Below are positions 7,715 to 17,332 of a stretch of 64,000 nt of DNA, one piece after another. The notes under the pieces were generated by a model that saw only the letters and a list, made by a program, of their open reading frames with translations, did no database searches and was not told the origin of the DNA. This DNA comes from Bog-793 sp963785415. Its GTDB lineage: Bacteria > Actinomycetota > Acidimicrobiia > Acidimicrobiales > Bog-793. The translations under genes were made by a program, and so were the position numbers. The stretch spans positions 1,736,001 through 1,800,000 of the forward strand of contig CAWAVB010000001.1 in assembly GCA_963785415.1 (NCBI GenBank). Direction: 5' to 3'. Each line of letters begins with the position of its first letter. Within the stretch, counting starts at the first letter, position 1.

Positions 7715-8370
7715 GTCCTGACTCCTCTTGGAGAGTTAGTGGGGGGTTTGTCTTGCGATTGCGACGCACGGGGCGCCGGCGAGGTGGCGTTACGAAGGAT
7801 CCGCGAGCGCGGTCCTGTCGATTCCCCTCGACAACGACCCGCCTTTCCGATGTAGGGAGCGTCGTCGCTGCTCAACGGTCTGAATAGGGCCGAATGTCAC
7901 GTCGCGGAATCGGTCCATCCAGACCGTATCTGGGTATGGCTTCGGTTGGAAGGGCCCGAGGGGTAATCGGGTGATGAGGCGGTGAACTCGTGCGAGTTGA
8001 TCGCTCGGTCGGGGGACCTCAGCATAGACGGCAGTCTGGCGAGATGATCCCGTCGTCGCGGCGCGATCCATCGGTCGGTCCGCGGTGCCTACGGATCGCA
8101 TGCCTCGCGGTGTTCGATTCTCAGTTCTCAGCAGTCAAGTTCGGATCGCGCACGGTTCTGTTGCCGCTGACTCCGTTGGCGGTTATTTCGCACCTCGCCT
8201 AGCCGACTGGGACCGTACGCGACTCAACATCCGAGGGTCCGGGCGACATGTAAAGTGCCCTGTCAAGACGCTCGATTCCGGCTTCGTGACCGATGGCATC
8301 CTCTCGGATTCACGGCGCGGCGTGACGCGTCACACGTTCCTCCGACAGCGCGGGACAGCGGGAGACATCC
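7715..8370. other. Intergenic stretch without a supportable gene
   Basis: 656 bases. Short frames on both strands lack ribosome binding sites, family motifs and normal codon bias. It separates the divergent membrane protein at 7157-7714 from the plus-strand gene at 8371 and presumably holds both promoters. A TAAAGT hexamer at 8251-8256 is a possible -10 for the downstream gene. Confidence 0.4.
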
Positions 8371-10209
8371 ATGTGGCGTGGCGAGTGGTGGCGCAAGAAG
8401 CCGGTTTGGATTCTTGCCGCCCTCATCACCTATCTCGCTATCGCGTGTCTCGCGTACTGGCCGGTCCAGCCGCTCAGTCAGACGCAGGTGGTCGGGTGCG
8501 CCTGCAGCGACCGGGTGCAGGAGGTTTGGTTCCTCGCCTGGATGTTTCATTCGCTGAGCCACGCGGTGAACCCGTTCTTCACCACTTCGGTCAACTATCC
8601 GTACGGGATCAATCTCGTCAACAACACGTCGATGCCGTTGCTCGGCCTCATCGGTTCACCGATCACCGCGATCTTCGGGCCGATCGCCACGTTCAACCTC
8701 CTCACGAGGCTCGCGTTCTTCGCGTCGGCGACCTCGATGATGTTCGTTCTTCAGCGGTACACGAAGTGGTTCCCGGCGGCCTTCCTCGGCGGGCTGCTGT
8801 ACGGGTTCTCCCCGTACGTAGTTGACCAGGCGCTGGGCCACGTGTTCGCGGCATTCGTGCCGATCCCGCCGCTCGTCGTCCTCATCGTCGACGAGCTTCT
8901 CAGGCGGCAGAAGAAGAGCGCTCGACGCTACGGGGTGATTCTGGGGCTGCTGTTCGCGGCGCAGTTCTTCATCTCGATTGAGATCCTCGTGACGACGTTG
9001 ATGTGCTGCGTGGTCGGGATTGCCTGCGCGGCAGCCATCGCGCACTCGCAGGTGCGGGAGCATCTCGCCCACGCTCTCCAAGGGGCGAAGTGGGCCGTCG
9101 GCACGCTCGTCGTGATCATCGCGTACCCCGCGTACTGCTACTTCCTCGGTCCGTGGCACGTGACTCGGCCCCAACACACGGTCGCGGAGCTCTCCCCCTA
9201 CCAGGCTGACCTGTTCGGGACCATCATCCCGACGATCAGCCAGCTGTTCGCGCCGGCCCACCTCGCGGCGATCGGTACGACGTACGTGGGGAACGACATC
9301 GCCGAGAACGACTCGTATCTGGGAATCCCGCTGATCCTTGTGCTGCTGGTCCTGCTCTTCTGGAACCGGCGCGACCGGTTCATCCAGGTGCTCACCTGTG
9401 TCGCAGTCGTCGCCTTCGTGCTCTCCCTGGGGTCGCCGCTCGTCGTCGGCGGTCATGCCACCGCGATCGCGCTGCCCTTCGCGATCGTGCGGAAGCTCCC
9501 GGTGATCAGCAATCTGATCGCCGCGAGGTTTGCCCTCTACGTCGATCTGGTCGGTGCTTTCATCTTCGCTATCGGCCTCGATCGCTGGAGAAGAGGGGTC
9601 GGGTCTCCTGACAAGCCTCGGCACGCACGTGCTCGCTCACGGGGCAGCTGGACCGCGGCCCTCCGGAGCCGTGCGGCGGTCACCGGCGTCGTCGCCCTGA
9701 TCGGCATCGGGGTGCTGGTCCCCCTCGTCCCCCAGATGCCGTTCGTGTCCAAACCGGCGGATATCCCCGCCTACTTCACGACGAGCGCGGTCGATGCGAT
9801 TCCGGCTCAGAGCGTCGTCGTCACCTACCCGTACGACATCGGTGGGGTGAATTACGGGATGCTCTGGCAGGCGATATCGGGCTTCTCGTTCCGACTCGTC
9901 GGTGGCGAGGCGGCCAAGCCGTATCCCACCGCCCCGGGGTCCAACCTCGCCGATCCGGTGCCGCCGGTGTACCTGCAGCATCTATTCCGTGCCGGATATT
10001 GGGGTCTTTTGCACCTCGCGCCAAAACTCGTCCCGAAAAGAGAGGCGCAGGTGCGTTATTTCCTCACGCACTGGCACGTCGGCACGATCGTCTTCGACCC
10101 GATCGGCGTCCACCCCGCCTTCGTGATCCACTACCTGACGGTCGTGCTCGGACGGCCTCCGGTGAAGGTCGGAGGCGTCGACGTCTGGTACCACGCGGAC
10201 CGACAATGA
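8371..10209 (+). CDS. Polytopic membrane protein, glycosyltransferase-like (PMT/YfhO type topology)
   Basis: 612 residues with about eleven predicted transmembrane helices and a C-terminal extracytoplasmic domain of about 160 residues. The first loop after TM1, containing VQEVWFLAWM and a tract ending in YPYGIN, resembles the loop bearing the catalytic acid in GT-C lipid-linked sugar transferases. The start ATG follows GCGGGAGA. The likely role is transfer of a sugar from a lipid carrier, or a related envelope function, but donor and acceptor cannot be read from the sequence. A basic interdomain segment lies near residues 410-430. Confidence 0.6.
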   Translation: MWRGEWWRKKPVWILAALITYLAIACLAYWPVQPLSQTQVVGCACSDRVQEVWFLAWMFHSLSHAVNPFFTTSVNYPYGINLVNNTSMPLLGLIGSPITAIFGPIATFNLLTRLAFFASATSMMFVLQRYTKWFPAAFLGGLLYGFSPYVVDQALGHVFAAFVPIPPLVVLIVDELLRRQKKSARRYGVILGLLFAAQFFISIEILVTTLMCCVVGIACAAAIAHSQVREHLAHALQGAKWAVGTLVVIIAYPAYCYFLGPWHVTRPQHTVAELSPYQADLFGTIIPTISQLFAPAHLAAIGTTYVGNDIAENDSYLGIPLILVLLVLLFWNRRDRFIQVLTCVAVVAFVLSLGSPLVVGGHATAIALPFAIVRKLPVISNLIAARFALYVDLVGAFIFAIGLDRWRRGVGSPDKPRHARARSRGSWTAALRSRAAVTGVVALIGIGVLVPLVPQMPFVSKPADIPAYFTTSAVDAIPAQSVVVTYPYDIGGVNYGMLWQAISGFSFRLVGGEAAKPYPTAPGSNLADPVPPVYLQHLFRAGYWGLLHLAPKLVPKREAQVRYFLTHWHVGTIVFDPIGVHPAFVIHYLTVVLGRPPVKVGGVDVWYHADRQ

Positions 10210-10447
10210 AAACGCGTCGCCGTCGGGTAGCGGGCGCCTGACGCAGTCGATCCGGGCCAGTGGCGGGTCGATCGACCGGGCCCGCGGCCAGTTCACCGAC
10301 GGTACCGTTGCTGACGTGGCGCACGTGGCCCGGACGGGTGCCTGACGCAGGCGACACTGGATCCGGGCCGTCGTCGCTCATTTCCATCGGGAGATCGATG
10401 ACGTGCAGTCCGGCGACCACCCCGCCGACTCAGAGGGGAGCGAAGCG

Positions 10448-11485
10448 ATGAAGGCTTGCGTTTACCGCCGCTACGGTGGCCCCGAGGTTCTCGAGGTCAT
10501 CGATCGCCCGATGCCCGCTCCCGGCCGCGGGGAGGTCCTTGTCCAGGTCGCCGTGTCCGGAGTGAACCCGACCGACTGGAAGACGCGCCGCGGCACGACG
10601 GCGCCGAGGGAATTGCCCTTCCCCGAAATCGTGCCCAACCAGGACGGGGCGGGGCTCATCGTCGAAGTCGGCGAGGGTTGCGATCGCGTCCGCACCGGCG
10701 AGCGGGTCTGGATCTGGGAAAGCGGCTGGCAGCGCGCCGACGGGACGGCGCAGGAGTACGTCGCACTGCCCGGGGACCACGCCGTGCGCCTGCCGGACGA
10801 CGCGACGTACGACCTCGGGGCGAGTATCGGCGTCCCGGCGCTGACCGCCCACCGCTGCCTCACGATCGGAGCGGGCTCGCCGGGAAGACTGGGGCGCGAC
10901 GCGCTGGCAGGGCGCACCGTGCTTGTCGCCGGCGGGGCCGGGGCGGTCGGCCACGCGACGATCGAGCTCGCCCGCTGGGCGGGCGCCTCGGTCGTCACGA
11001 CCGTGAGCTCGGAGGAAAAGGCCCGACTCGCAGAAGCAGCCGGCGCGCACGCCGTGGTCAACTACCGGACGGAGAACGTCGTCGCCAAGGTTCGGGATTT
11101 CGCCCCACAGGGAGTGGATCTCGTGGTCGAGGTCGATTCGGTCACGAACGCGGAGATCGACCGCCACGTCCTCACGACGGACGGCACGATCGCGATCTAC
11201 GCAAGTGACGGGCGGGATCTCCCGATCCCCGTCAGGCCGGCGATGACGCTGAACGCCAGGTACGAGTTCATCCTGCTCTACACGGTTCCGGGTGCCGCGA
11301 AGGCCGCCGCCATCGAGAGCGTCTCTTCGGCGGTGTTCGACGGCGCGCTCCGGGTCGGCGAGGATGCCGGCCTTCCGCTCCATCGTTTCCCGCTGGCCGA
11401 CATCCGCGCGGCGCACGCCGCGGTCGAGAAGGGCGTCACTGGCAAGGTTCTAGTCGACGTGTCGGAACCTGTAGCGCGGGGTTGA
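10448..11485 (+). CDS. NADPH:quinone reductase-like zinc-independent MDR oxidoreductase
   Basis: 345 residues of the medium-chain dehydrogenase superfamily, zeta-crystallin/quinone oxidoreductase branch. It has the N-terminal GroES-like domain (MKACVYRRYGGPEVL, GVNPTDWK) and a Rossmann domain with VLVAGGAGAVGHATIELARWAGA. The catalytic and structural zinc cysteines of alcohol dehydrogenases are absent. The start is the ATG after GAGGGGAG at 10433-10440; the frame is open to 10403 but has no better start. It probably reduces quinones or conjugated carbonyls with NADPH. No operon partners. Confidence 0.86.
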   Translation: MKACVYRRYGGPEVLEVIDRPMPAPGRGEVLVQVAVSGVNPTDWKTRRGTTAPRELPFPEIVPNQDGAGLIVEVGEGCDRVRTGERVWIWESGWQRADGTAQEYVALPGDHAVRLPDDATYDLGASIGVPALTAHRCLTIGAGSPGRLGRDALAGRTVLVAGGAGAVGHATIELARWAGASVVTTVSSEEKARLAEAAGAHAVVNYRTENVVAKVRDFAPQGVDLVVEVDSVTNAEIDRHVLTTDGTIAIYASDGRDLPIPVRPAMTLNARYEFILLYTVPGAAKAAAIESVSSAVFDGALRVGEDAGLPLHRFPLADIRAAHAAVEKGVTGKVLVDVSEPVARG

Positions 11486-11552
11486 AACCTCCACTCGCCA
11501 AAACGTGCAAAGAGGTCCCCAAGCGACGGACGGCGTCCGGCAGGGGGGTTCG

Positions 11553-13217
11553 TCAGGCGTTCGGCCCGTAGGCGAGCTGGTAGTTGGGAACCGAGGGTTG
11601 GAAATGCCCGGCCGGGCCCCGGCCGAACAGGGCGAACAAGTTACCGGTGATCCGCCGTGTCACCGCCGCCGGACAGACCTTCGCGCCGCGCGCGCACGGC
11701 GTGAGCGACGCGATCCACGAGGTCGCGCCGCTGTCGAAGATCCCCGCGCCGCTTTTCGTGTCGGTCCAGTAGGTCATGTCGGAGTACACGAATCCCTGAG
11801 ACGACCCGATGTCGCTCACCGCATCGGAGAGGCTGACCGGCGAGTGGGCGAGGATCTCGAGATCGCTGGGATGGTCCGCGGAATCGAATTCGTCGAGATC
11901 GCCGTTGACGACCCCCGGCACGCTCGACCCGCTGCGCAGTCCCGTGCCGCGGAAGATCCACGCCGAGGCGCCCCGGGCGACGACCAGCGGGCCGGATGCC
12001 GCTCCGGGAAGCAGGTAGCCGACGTACTGCTCGCCGACGAAACCCATCTCGGGCCAGTTTGCCGGCGGCGAGCTCCAGGTGTTGCCGGTCACCTCGAGCG
12101 GATCGCCGGTGTTGTTGAGGGGATCCTCGGTCGAATCGCGGTAGTCGACTTCCTCGTGGTCGGCGCCCAAGGGCGACGCCTGGAGGCGCACGTGGCGAAG
12201 GATGGCGCTCGCACCGAAAAAGATCATGTTGACGCCGTGCGCCTCGGCGCGGTCGGCCGCTCTGCGTTCGGTGAGAGACCAGCACTCGTCATGGCCGAGC
12301 GACATCATCGCCCGGTGTGCCAGCAGCAACGCTGGGTGCTGCTCGACCGTGACGTCGGTGACGTAGGTGACATCGAGCCCCTCCTGCTCGACGAAGCGAA
12401 CGAGCGGGTACTCGCTCCCGAGGAAATCCCCGGCGCCGTCGCCGTAGGCGTACGGCCGGTCGAACGAGACGACCCGGGCCCGCGTGCACGGCGGGTAGAC
12501 GCCAGCCGGGCACGAGCCGGGACCGCCGTAGAAGTCGTAGCCGCCCCAGGTGTTCCACGCCTGCCAGGTGTAGACGTCGTTCTTCACGACGTAGGTGGCG
12601 GTGCTCGTCGGAACCCAGACGGTCAGCGGGACGTAGCTCTGCTGGCCACCGCTTCCGACCAGCTTGAGGAGGTAGTCGCCCTGGACGAAGGCCCGGGTGA
12701 CCTTGAAGCTGAGCGTCGGAGACCAGTTGTCGCAGGCGACCATGTTCGTCGCGGCCGTCAGTGGGCACGTCGGCTGGCGGCGCCCGGACACCTCGGGCGA
12801 CTGCCAGACGAGACGGGCGCCCTTGCCCTGGTAGTAACCCATCCGGTAGGCGTCGACGTGCAGACGCGTGGCCGTCGTCGTGACATAGAGCGTGACGTGG
12901 TCGCCGTGCGCCGCGTACGTCGTCGAGGCGAACCCGGCGATCGATCCCGGGGTGCCCGGAGGGATCTCCCATTTCGTGGTGCCCGCCCGCTTGTTCTCTG
13001 CGACCACCCAGCGCGCCTGCACCCCGTTACGCGTTTGCGTCGTTCCGGAACTCGCGGTCTTACCCGTCGGGGGCTTGTGCTGGCCACCCACGGGTGCCGA
13101 GCCAGGGTGACGCTGAGCCAGGGTGGCGCCGGATGGTGTGGCGAGCACCAATCCGGCCGCGATCACGGCGACCCCCCCGGCGGCGAGGACGCGACCCGCG
13201 AATCCCCCGATCCTCAC
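11553..13217 (-). CDS. Exported N,N-dimethylformamidase large-subunit-like protein
   Basis: 554 residues from the GTG at 13217, which gives a classical signal peptide (basic start, hydrophobic residues about 8-27). An upstream ATG at 13367 would add 50 residues. Domain order: signal, a Ser/Thr-rich linker, a beta-rich region with TTATRLHVDAYRMGYY, then a long domain with WNTWGGYDFYG, FDRPYAYGDG, LVRFVEQEG and MSLGHDECWS, which I recognise as the C-terminal domain of N,N-dimethylformamidase beta subunits. In actinobacteria exported relatives are common and mostly uncharacterised, so amidase activity is not established. Several paired Cys suggest disulfides. Divergent from the GGDEF-EAL gene. 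Confidence 0.75.
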   Translation of the reverse strand: MRIGGFAGRVLAAGGVAVIAAGLVLATPSGATLAQRHPGSAPVGGQHKPPTGKTASSGTTQTRNGVQARWVVAENKRAGTTKWEIPPGTPGSIAGFASTTYAAHGDHVTLYVTTTATRLHVDAYRMGYYQGKGARLVWQSPEVSGRRQPTCPLTAATNMVACDNWSPTLSFKVTRAFVQGDYLLKLVGSGGQQSYVPLTVWVPTSTATYVVKNDVYTWQAWNTWGGYDFYGGPGSCPAGVYPPCTRARVVSFDRPYAYGDGAGDFLGSEYPLVRFVEQEGLDVTYVTDVTVEQHPALLLAHRAMMSLGHDECWSLTERRAADRAEAHGVNMIFFGASAILRHVRLQASPLGADHEEVDYRDSTEDPLNNTGDPLEVTGNTWSSPPANWPEMGFVGEQYVGYLLPGAASGPLVVARGASAWIFRGTGLRSGSSVPGVVNGDLDEFDSADHPSDLEILAHSPVSLSDAVSDIGSSQGFVYSDMTYWTDTKSGAGIFDSGATSWIASLTPCARGAKVCPAAVTRRITGNLFALFGRGPAGHFQPSVPNYQLAYGPNA

Positions 13218-13604
13218 TCTCGCCGGGTCCCGATGGAGCGCTCCGCTGGCGCCGAGGCGGGGGCGCAAGGTGGCATCGGGGCTGGATCGCGTGGCGCAGA
13301 CCGCGCGGCAACGTGATCTCGCCGCGGCCCATCCGAGTGGGTGTTTCTGGAGGCGGAGAATCCCCATGTGGCGGATATGACTGTAGGTCGACGCACTGGG
13401 CTGTCGCTGTCCCCGGAAGACTTCTGATTCGGCTTGGCACCGGAGCGCCGTAGTCAGACCTGTGGCCAAGGCCCTGGTAAGTTGTTTTGACCTGGTCCGT
13501 TTCTCTCCACGGACATCGCATATGACCGCGAGTCCGGGGGTGAGTTCGGGGTCGTTTCAGGTCCGGGCGTTCAGGTTCGCCCACGTAGTTCCGTTAGGGG
13601 CGCG

Positions 13605-15359
13605 ATGGCAAAACAGCCGAAGTCAACTCCTGACACCTCCGATCTGGGGCTTTCGCGCGAGGAGATCGAGCGCCTCTGCATGCGCAATCTCCTCGACCTC
13701 CCGGGCGAGCACATCTTTTTCAAGGATCTCGACAGCCGTTTCCTCGTCATCAGCCGAGGGCTGTTGGAAGACCAGTTGCCAGGGTGGGCGATGGACGAGG
13801 TCCTCGGGAAGACGGACTTCGACATCTTCAGCGAGCCGCACGCCGTCGCGGCCTTCGAGGACGAACAGCGGATCATCCGGACCGGCGAGTCGATCGTCGG
13901 CAAGGTCGAGCGGGAGACCTTCCGCAACCGCCCCGACGTCTGGGTCTCGACGACGAAGTTCCCGCTGCGCGACGACGAGGGCCAGATCATCGGGACCTTC
14001 GGGATCTCGCGGGACGTGACCGCCCAGATCGTCGCCGAGCAGGCGCTCACCTTCCAGTCGCTCCACGACGCCGTGACCGGGCTCGCCAACCGGGTCGCGC
14101 TGCGCGACCGGCTCTCCCAGGCCCTCGCCCTCCTCGAGCGCCAGCCCGGGCAGCTGGCGCTGTTGTTCGTCGACCTCGACAACTTCAAGACGATCAACGA
14201 CTCGTTCGGCCACGAGACCGGCGACAAGGTCCTCGTCGAGGTGGCCCGGCGCCTGACCTCCGTCGCCCGCCGCGCCGACACCGTCGCCCGCCTCGGCGGC
14301 GACGAGTTCGTCATGCTCTGCACGGCGCTGCGCGACGACGACGACCCGCGGCTCTTGGGCGACCGGGTCGTGCGCGCCGTGGCGCACCCCTACATCGAGA
14401 ACGACGTCGACCTCTCCATCACGGCGAGCGTCGGGATCGTTTTGACGGGCGACCCGATCGCCGACGCCGGCCAGCTCCTCCAGGACGCCGACATCGCCAT
14501 GTACCGCGCCAAGGACGCCGGCAAGAACTGCTTCCAGGTCTTCGCCCCCTCCCAGCGGGCCCGGGTCGTCGCCAACCACGTCCTCGAGGTCGAGCTGCGC
14601 GAGGCCCTCGAAGCCGCGCAGCTCTTCCTCCTCTACCAGCCGCTCTTTTCGATCGAGGACCGCAGCCTCCGCGGCGTCGAGGCCCTCGTGCGCTGGAACC
14701 ACCCGACGCGGGGGGTCGTCCCGCCGGTCGAGTTCCTGCCGCTCGCCGAGGAGCGCGGCCTCATCACCCGGATCGACTCGTTCGTCCTAGACGAGGCCTG
14801 CCGCCAGCTCGCCGCCTGGCTCGCCGCCGGGGGCTGGTCCGACGAGTTCACGATGGCGGTGAACATCTCCGGGCGCCAGCTCGTCGACCCGAGCTTCGCC
14901 GCCTACGTCGCCAAGGTCCTCGCCTACCACGGCCTCGAGCCGGAAAGGCTCTGTCTGGAGATCACCGAGACGACGCTGAACGGCGAGGCGGGCGACGTCG
15001 AGGCGACCCTCGCCGCCCTCTCCGACCAGGGCGTCCGGCTCGCCATCGACGACTACGGGACCGGCTACTCGACGCTCGCCCACCTCCACCGGCTCCACGT
15101 CGACATCCTGAAGATCGACCGCAGCTTCATCGAGCAGATCGGCCACACCGTCCGGGACACGGAGATCATCGCCGCCATCACGGCGATGTCCCACGCCCTC
15201 GGGATGTCGGTCGTCGGCGAGGGGATCGCGACGAGCGAGCAGCTCGACGAGCTCACCGAGCTCGAGTGCGACACCGCCCAGGGCTTCCTCTTCGCCCACC
15301 CGCTCCCGGCCGACGCGATCGCCCAGTATCGGCAGGGCGGGACACCGCACCCCGGGTAG
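13605..15359 (+). CDS. PAS-GGDEF-EAL cyclic di-GMP turnover protein
   Basis: 584 residues, no transmembrane segment. A PAS domain at about 30-140 (HIFFKDLDSRF start) is a sensor of unknown ligand. The diguanylate cyclase domain has an intact GGDEF at 231-235. The EAL phosphodiesterase domain has EAL at 359-361, NISGRQL, EITET, DDYGTGYS and KIDRSFI, all consistent with activity. Both catalytic motifs appear intact, so it could make and degrade c-di-GMP under PAS control. The start ATG follows TTAGGGGC. Monocistronic by position. Confidence 0.95.
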   Translation: MAKQPKSTPDTSDLGLSREEIERLCMRNLLDLPGEHIFFKDLDSRFLVISRGLLEDQLPGWAMDEVLGKTDFDIFSEPHAVAAFEDEQRIIRTGESIVGKVERETFRNRPDVWVSTTKFPLRDDEGQIIGTFGISRDVTAQIVAEQALTFQSLHDAVTGLANRVALRDRLSQALALLERQPGQLALLFVDLDNFKTINDSFGHETGDKVLVEVARRLTSVARRADTVARLGGDEFVMLCTALRDDDDPRLLGDRVVRAVAHPYIENDVDLSITASVGIVLTGDPIADAGQLLQDADIAMYRAKDAGKNCFQVFAPSQRARVVANHVLEVELREALEAAQLFLLYQPLFSIEDRSLRGVEALVRWNHPTRGVVPPVEFLPLAEERGLITRIDSFVLDEACRQLAAWLAAGGWSDEFTMAVNISGRQLVDPSFAAYVAKVLAYHGLEPERLCLEITETTLNGEAGDVEATLAALSDQGVRLAIDDYGTGYSTLAHLHRLHVDILKIDRSFIEQIGHTVRDTEIIAAITAMSHALGMSVVGEGIATSEQLDELTELECDTAQGFLFAHPLPADAIAQYRQGGTPHPG

Positions 15360-15574
15360 TCGAAGCCTTCGTGGGCCGCGGTCGGCCCGGCGTTCCCGAC
15401 GTTGCGCCGCATTGCACAACCGGGGGAATCGTCGTGCTCGGGACCGGTATCGCTGATCGGCGCCCAGGACCTTGTCCCCTTGCGACGTGGGATGGGGCTC
15501 CCAAGACTTTCCCGCTGTGCGATCGGCCGTTCCTGTCACCACCGTGCTGAGGCGAAGCGGGCGGGATAGGTGAG

Positions 15575-17233
15575 ATGAGGCGACCGGGGCACGTTCGGGG
15601 AATCGCAGCCGACGACCTCGTCACCGGGGCGCCACGGATCACCGACGGTGGGCCCGGTGGGGAGCGGGAACGGGGTGACGGCGTGCCCCAGCCTTCTGGC
15701 GCCGAGACCGGTCCGGAAGCCGGACTGAGCGACCGCCAGCGCGCCCTCATCCTCGTTGTCGTCGTCGTTGGTGTCTTGATGGCTGCCGTCGACACGACGA
15801 TCGTCGTCCTGGCACTTCCGGCGATGGAACGGTCATTGCACATCGCGCTCTCCGCAGTCGTGTGGGTGATCGTCGCCTACATCCTCGTCGTCACGATCCT
15901 GGCGACCCAGGTCGGCCGCCTCGGTGACATGTTCGGGCGGACGCGTATGTACGAGCTCGGTTTCGCGGTCTTCATCGTCGGGTCAGCCCTGTGCGCAACG
16001 GCGACGAGCGAGACGACGATCATCGTCTTCCGCATCGTCCAGGGTGTCGGCGGGGCGTTCCTCACGGCGAATAGCGGTGCGGTCTTGGCCGACGCCTTTC
16101 CCAAGCAGCAGAGGGGGAAAGCCTTCGGTTACAACGCAATCGGCTGGAACGTGGGAGCCATCCTCGGCATCCTGCTCGGCGGCTTCATCATTACGTACGC
16201 GTCGTGGCGGTGGATCTTCTGGATCAACGTCCCGACGGGGCTGTTGGCGCTCGCGCTCGCGCTCAAGGTTCTCCGCGACCGCGGTCCGCGTGAGCGGCAG
16301 CGTCTCGACCTCGTCGGGATGGGTCTTCTCGGCGCAGGACTTTTCGGCGTGCTCTGGGCGATGACGAAACTCGCGACGTCGGAACTCTCCGGCCCGCTGC
16401 TTGCGACCCTCGTGGGTGGCGTCGCCGTTCTGGTCGTCTTCGTGGTCGTTGAGCACCACCGCGACGCACCGATGGTCAACCTGAGGCTCTTCCGGATCCC
16501 GACGTTCGCCCCCACACTTCTCGCCGCGCTGTTCCAGGGCCTCGCGAACTTCGCCGTGCTGTTCCTGGTCCTCATGTACCTCCAGGGCGTTCGTCACCTC
16601 ACGCCGCTCGATGCGTCGTTGCTCCTCATCCCCGGGTACCTCATGGGCGGCATCATCGGACCCATCTGCGGCAGGCTCGCCGACCGGTTTGGCGCTGTCT
16701 GGCCGGCGACGATCGGCCTCGGTGTCGAAGTGCTTGCGCTGGGTGTTTACTCCCAGCTCACGCCCACAACCCCGCTCGGTGTGGTCACCGTCGCGGCGGT
16801 GCTGAACGGGCTCGGGGCCGGTGCGTTCATGCCGGCGAACAACTCAGCGGTGATGAAGGTTGCGCCGGGCAGGGACTTCGGGATCGCCTCGGGGATGTTG
16901 CGCACGTTCGCCAACATCGGAATGGTGTTCTCGTTCTCGGTCGCGGTGCTTGTGGCCGCGCGCTCGATCTCCCGTCAGCTCGCATTCGCGATCTTCGTCG
17001 GCACGACGAGCCTGCCCCGCCGGCTGGGATCGGCGTTCACGACCGGTCTGCACGCCGCGTTCTTCTCCTCGATCGGGTTCATGGCCCTCGCCGCGGTGCT
17101 CTCCGCGACCCGCGCCCTCCGCGCCGCAAAGCCGGTCATCGCGGGGGAGGTCGATCCCGGAGCGTCGGCTGTTCGCCAGGGAACGGCGCGGGCTCGGGTG
17201 GGCGGCGCAAACCTCGATGATGGCGACGCGTAG
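15575..17233 (+). CDS. MFS drug efflux transporter, DHA2 (EmrB/QacA) type
   Basis: 552 residues with about 14 transmembrane helices. Conserved DHA2 features: LMAAVDTTIVVLALPAM in TM1, GRLGDMFGRTRMY between TM2 and TM3, and the motif C region GWNVGAILGILLGG in TM5. Proton-driven export of hydrophobic or cationic compounds is the family role; the substrate is unknown. The first 50 residues are hydrophilic, so the true start may be the GTG at 15683 rather than the ATG used here. Not in an obvious operon. Confidence 0.88.
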   Translation: MRRPGHVRGIAADDLVTGAPRITDGGPGGERERGDGVPQPSGAETGPEAGLSDRQRALILVVVVVGVLMAAVDTTIVVLALPAMERSLHIALSAVVWVIVAYILVVTILATQVGRLGDMFGRTRMYELGFAVFIVGSALCATATSETTIIVFRIVQGVGGAFLTANSGAVLADAFPKQQRGKAFGYNAIGWNVGAILGILLGGFIITYASWRWIFWINVPTGLLALALALKVLRDRGPRERQRLDLVGMGLLGAGLFGVLWAMTKLATSELSGPLLATLVGGVAVLVVFVVVEHHRDAPMVNLRLFRIPTFAPTLLAALFQGLANFAVLFLVLMYLQGVRHLTPLDASLLLIPGYLMGGIIGPICGRLADRFGAVWPATIGLGVEVLALGVYSQLTPTTPLGVVTVAAVLNGLGAGAFMPANNSAVMKVAPGRDFGIASGMLRTFANIGMVFSFSVAVLVAARSISRQLAFAIFVGTTSLPRRLGSAFTTGLHAAFFSSIGFMALAAVLSATRALRAAKPVIAGEVDPGASAVRQGTARARVGGANLDDGDA

Positions 17234-17332
17234 ATGAACCGGTCGGCATCGGCGGATCCGGCGCCGCCGCGCTGGCTTTGTGTCGCCAGGTGGCGCGGCA
17301 TCCGTCGCGTCCGACAGCGGATGTGTGGTTAG

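Noticed and set aside
7790..8101. 103-codon minus-strand frame in the intergenic stretch
   Set aside because: No ribosome binding site, no family resemblance and shadow-like composition.
10236..10350. Imperfect direct repeat (GCCTGACGCAG at 10236-10246 and 10340-10350)
   Set aside because: Only 11 bases identical, both in GC-rich intergenic DNA, with no associated gene or structure; likely chance or a minor local duplication.
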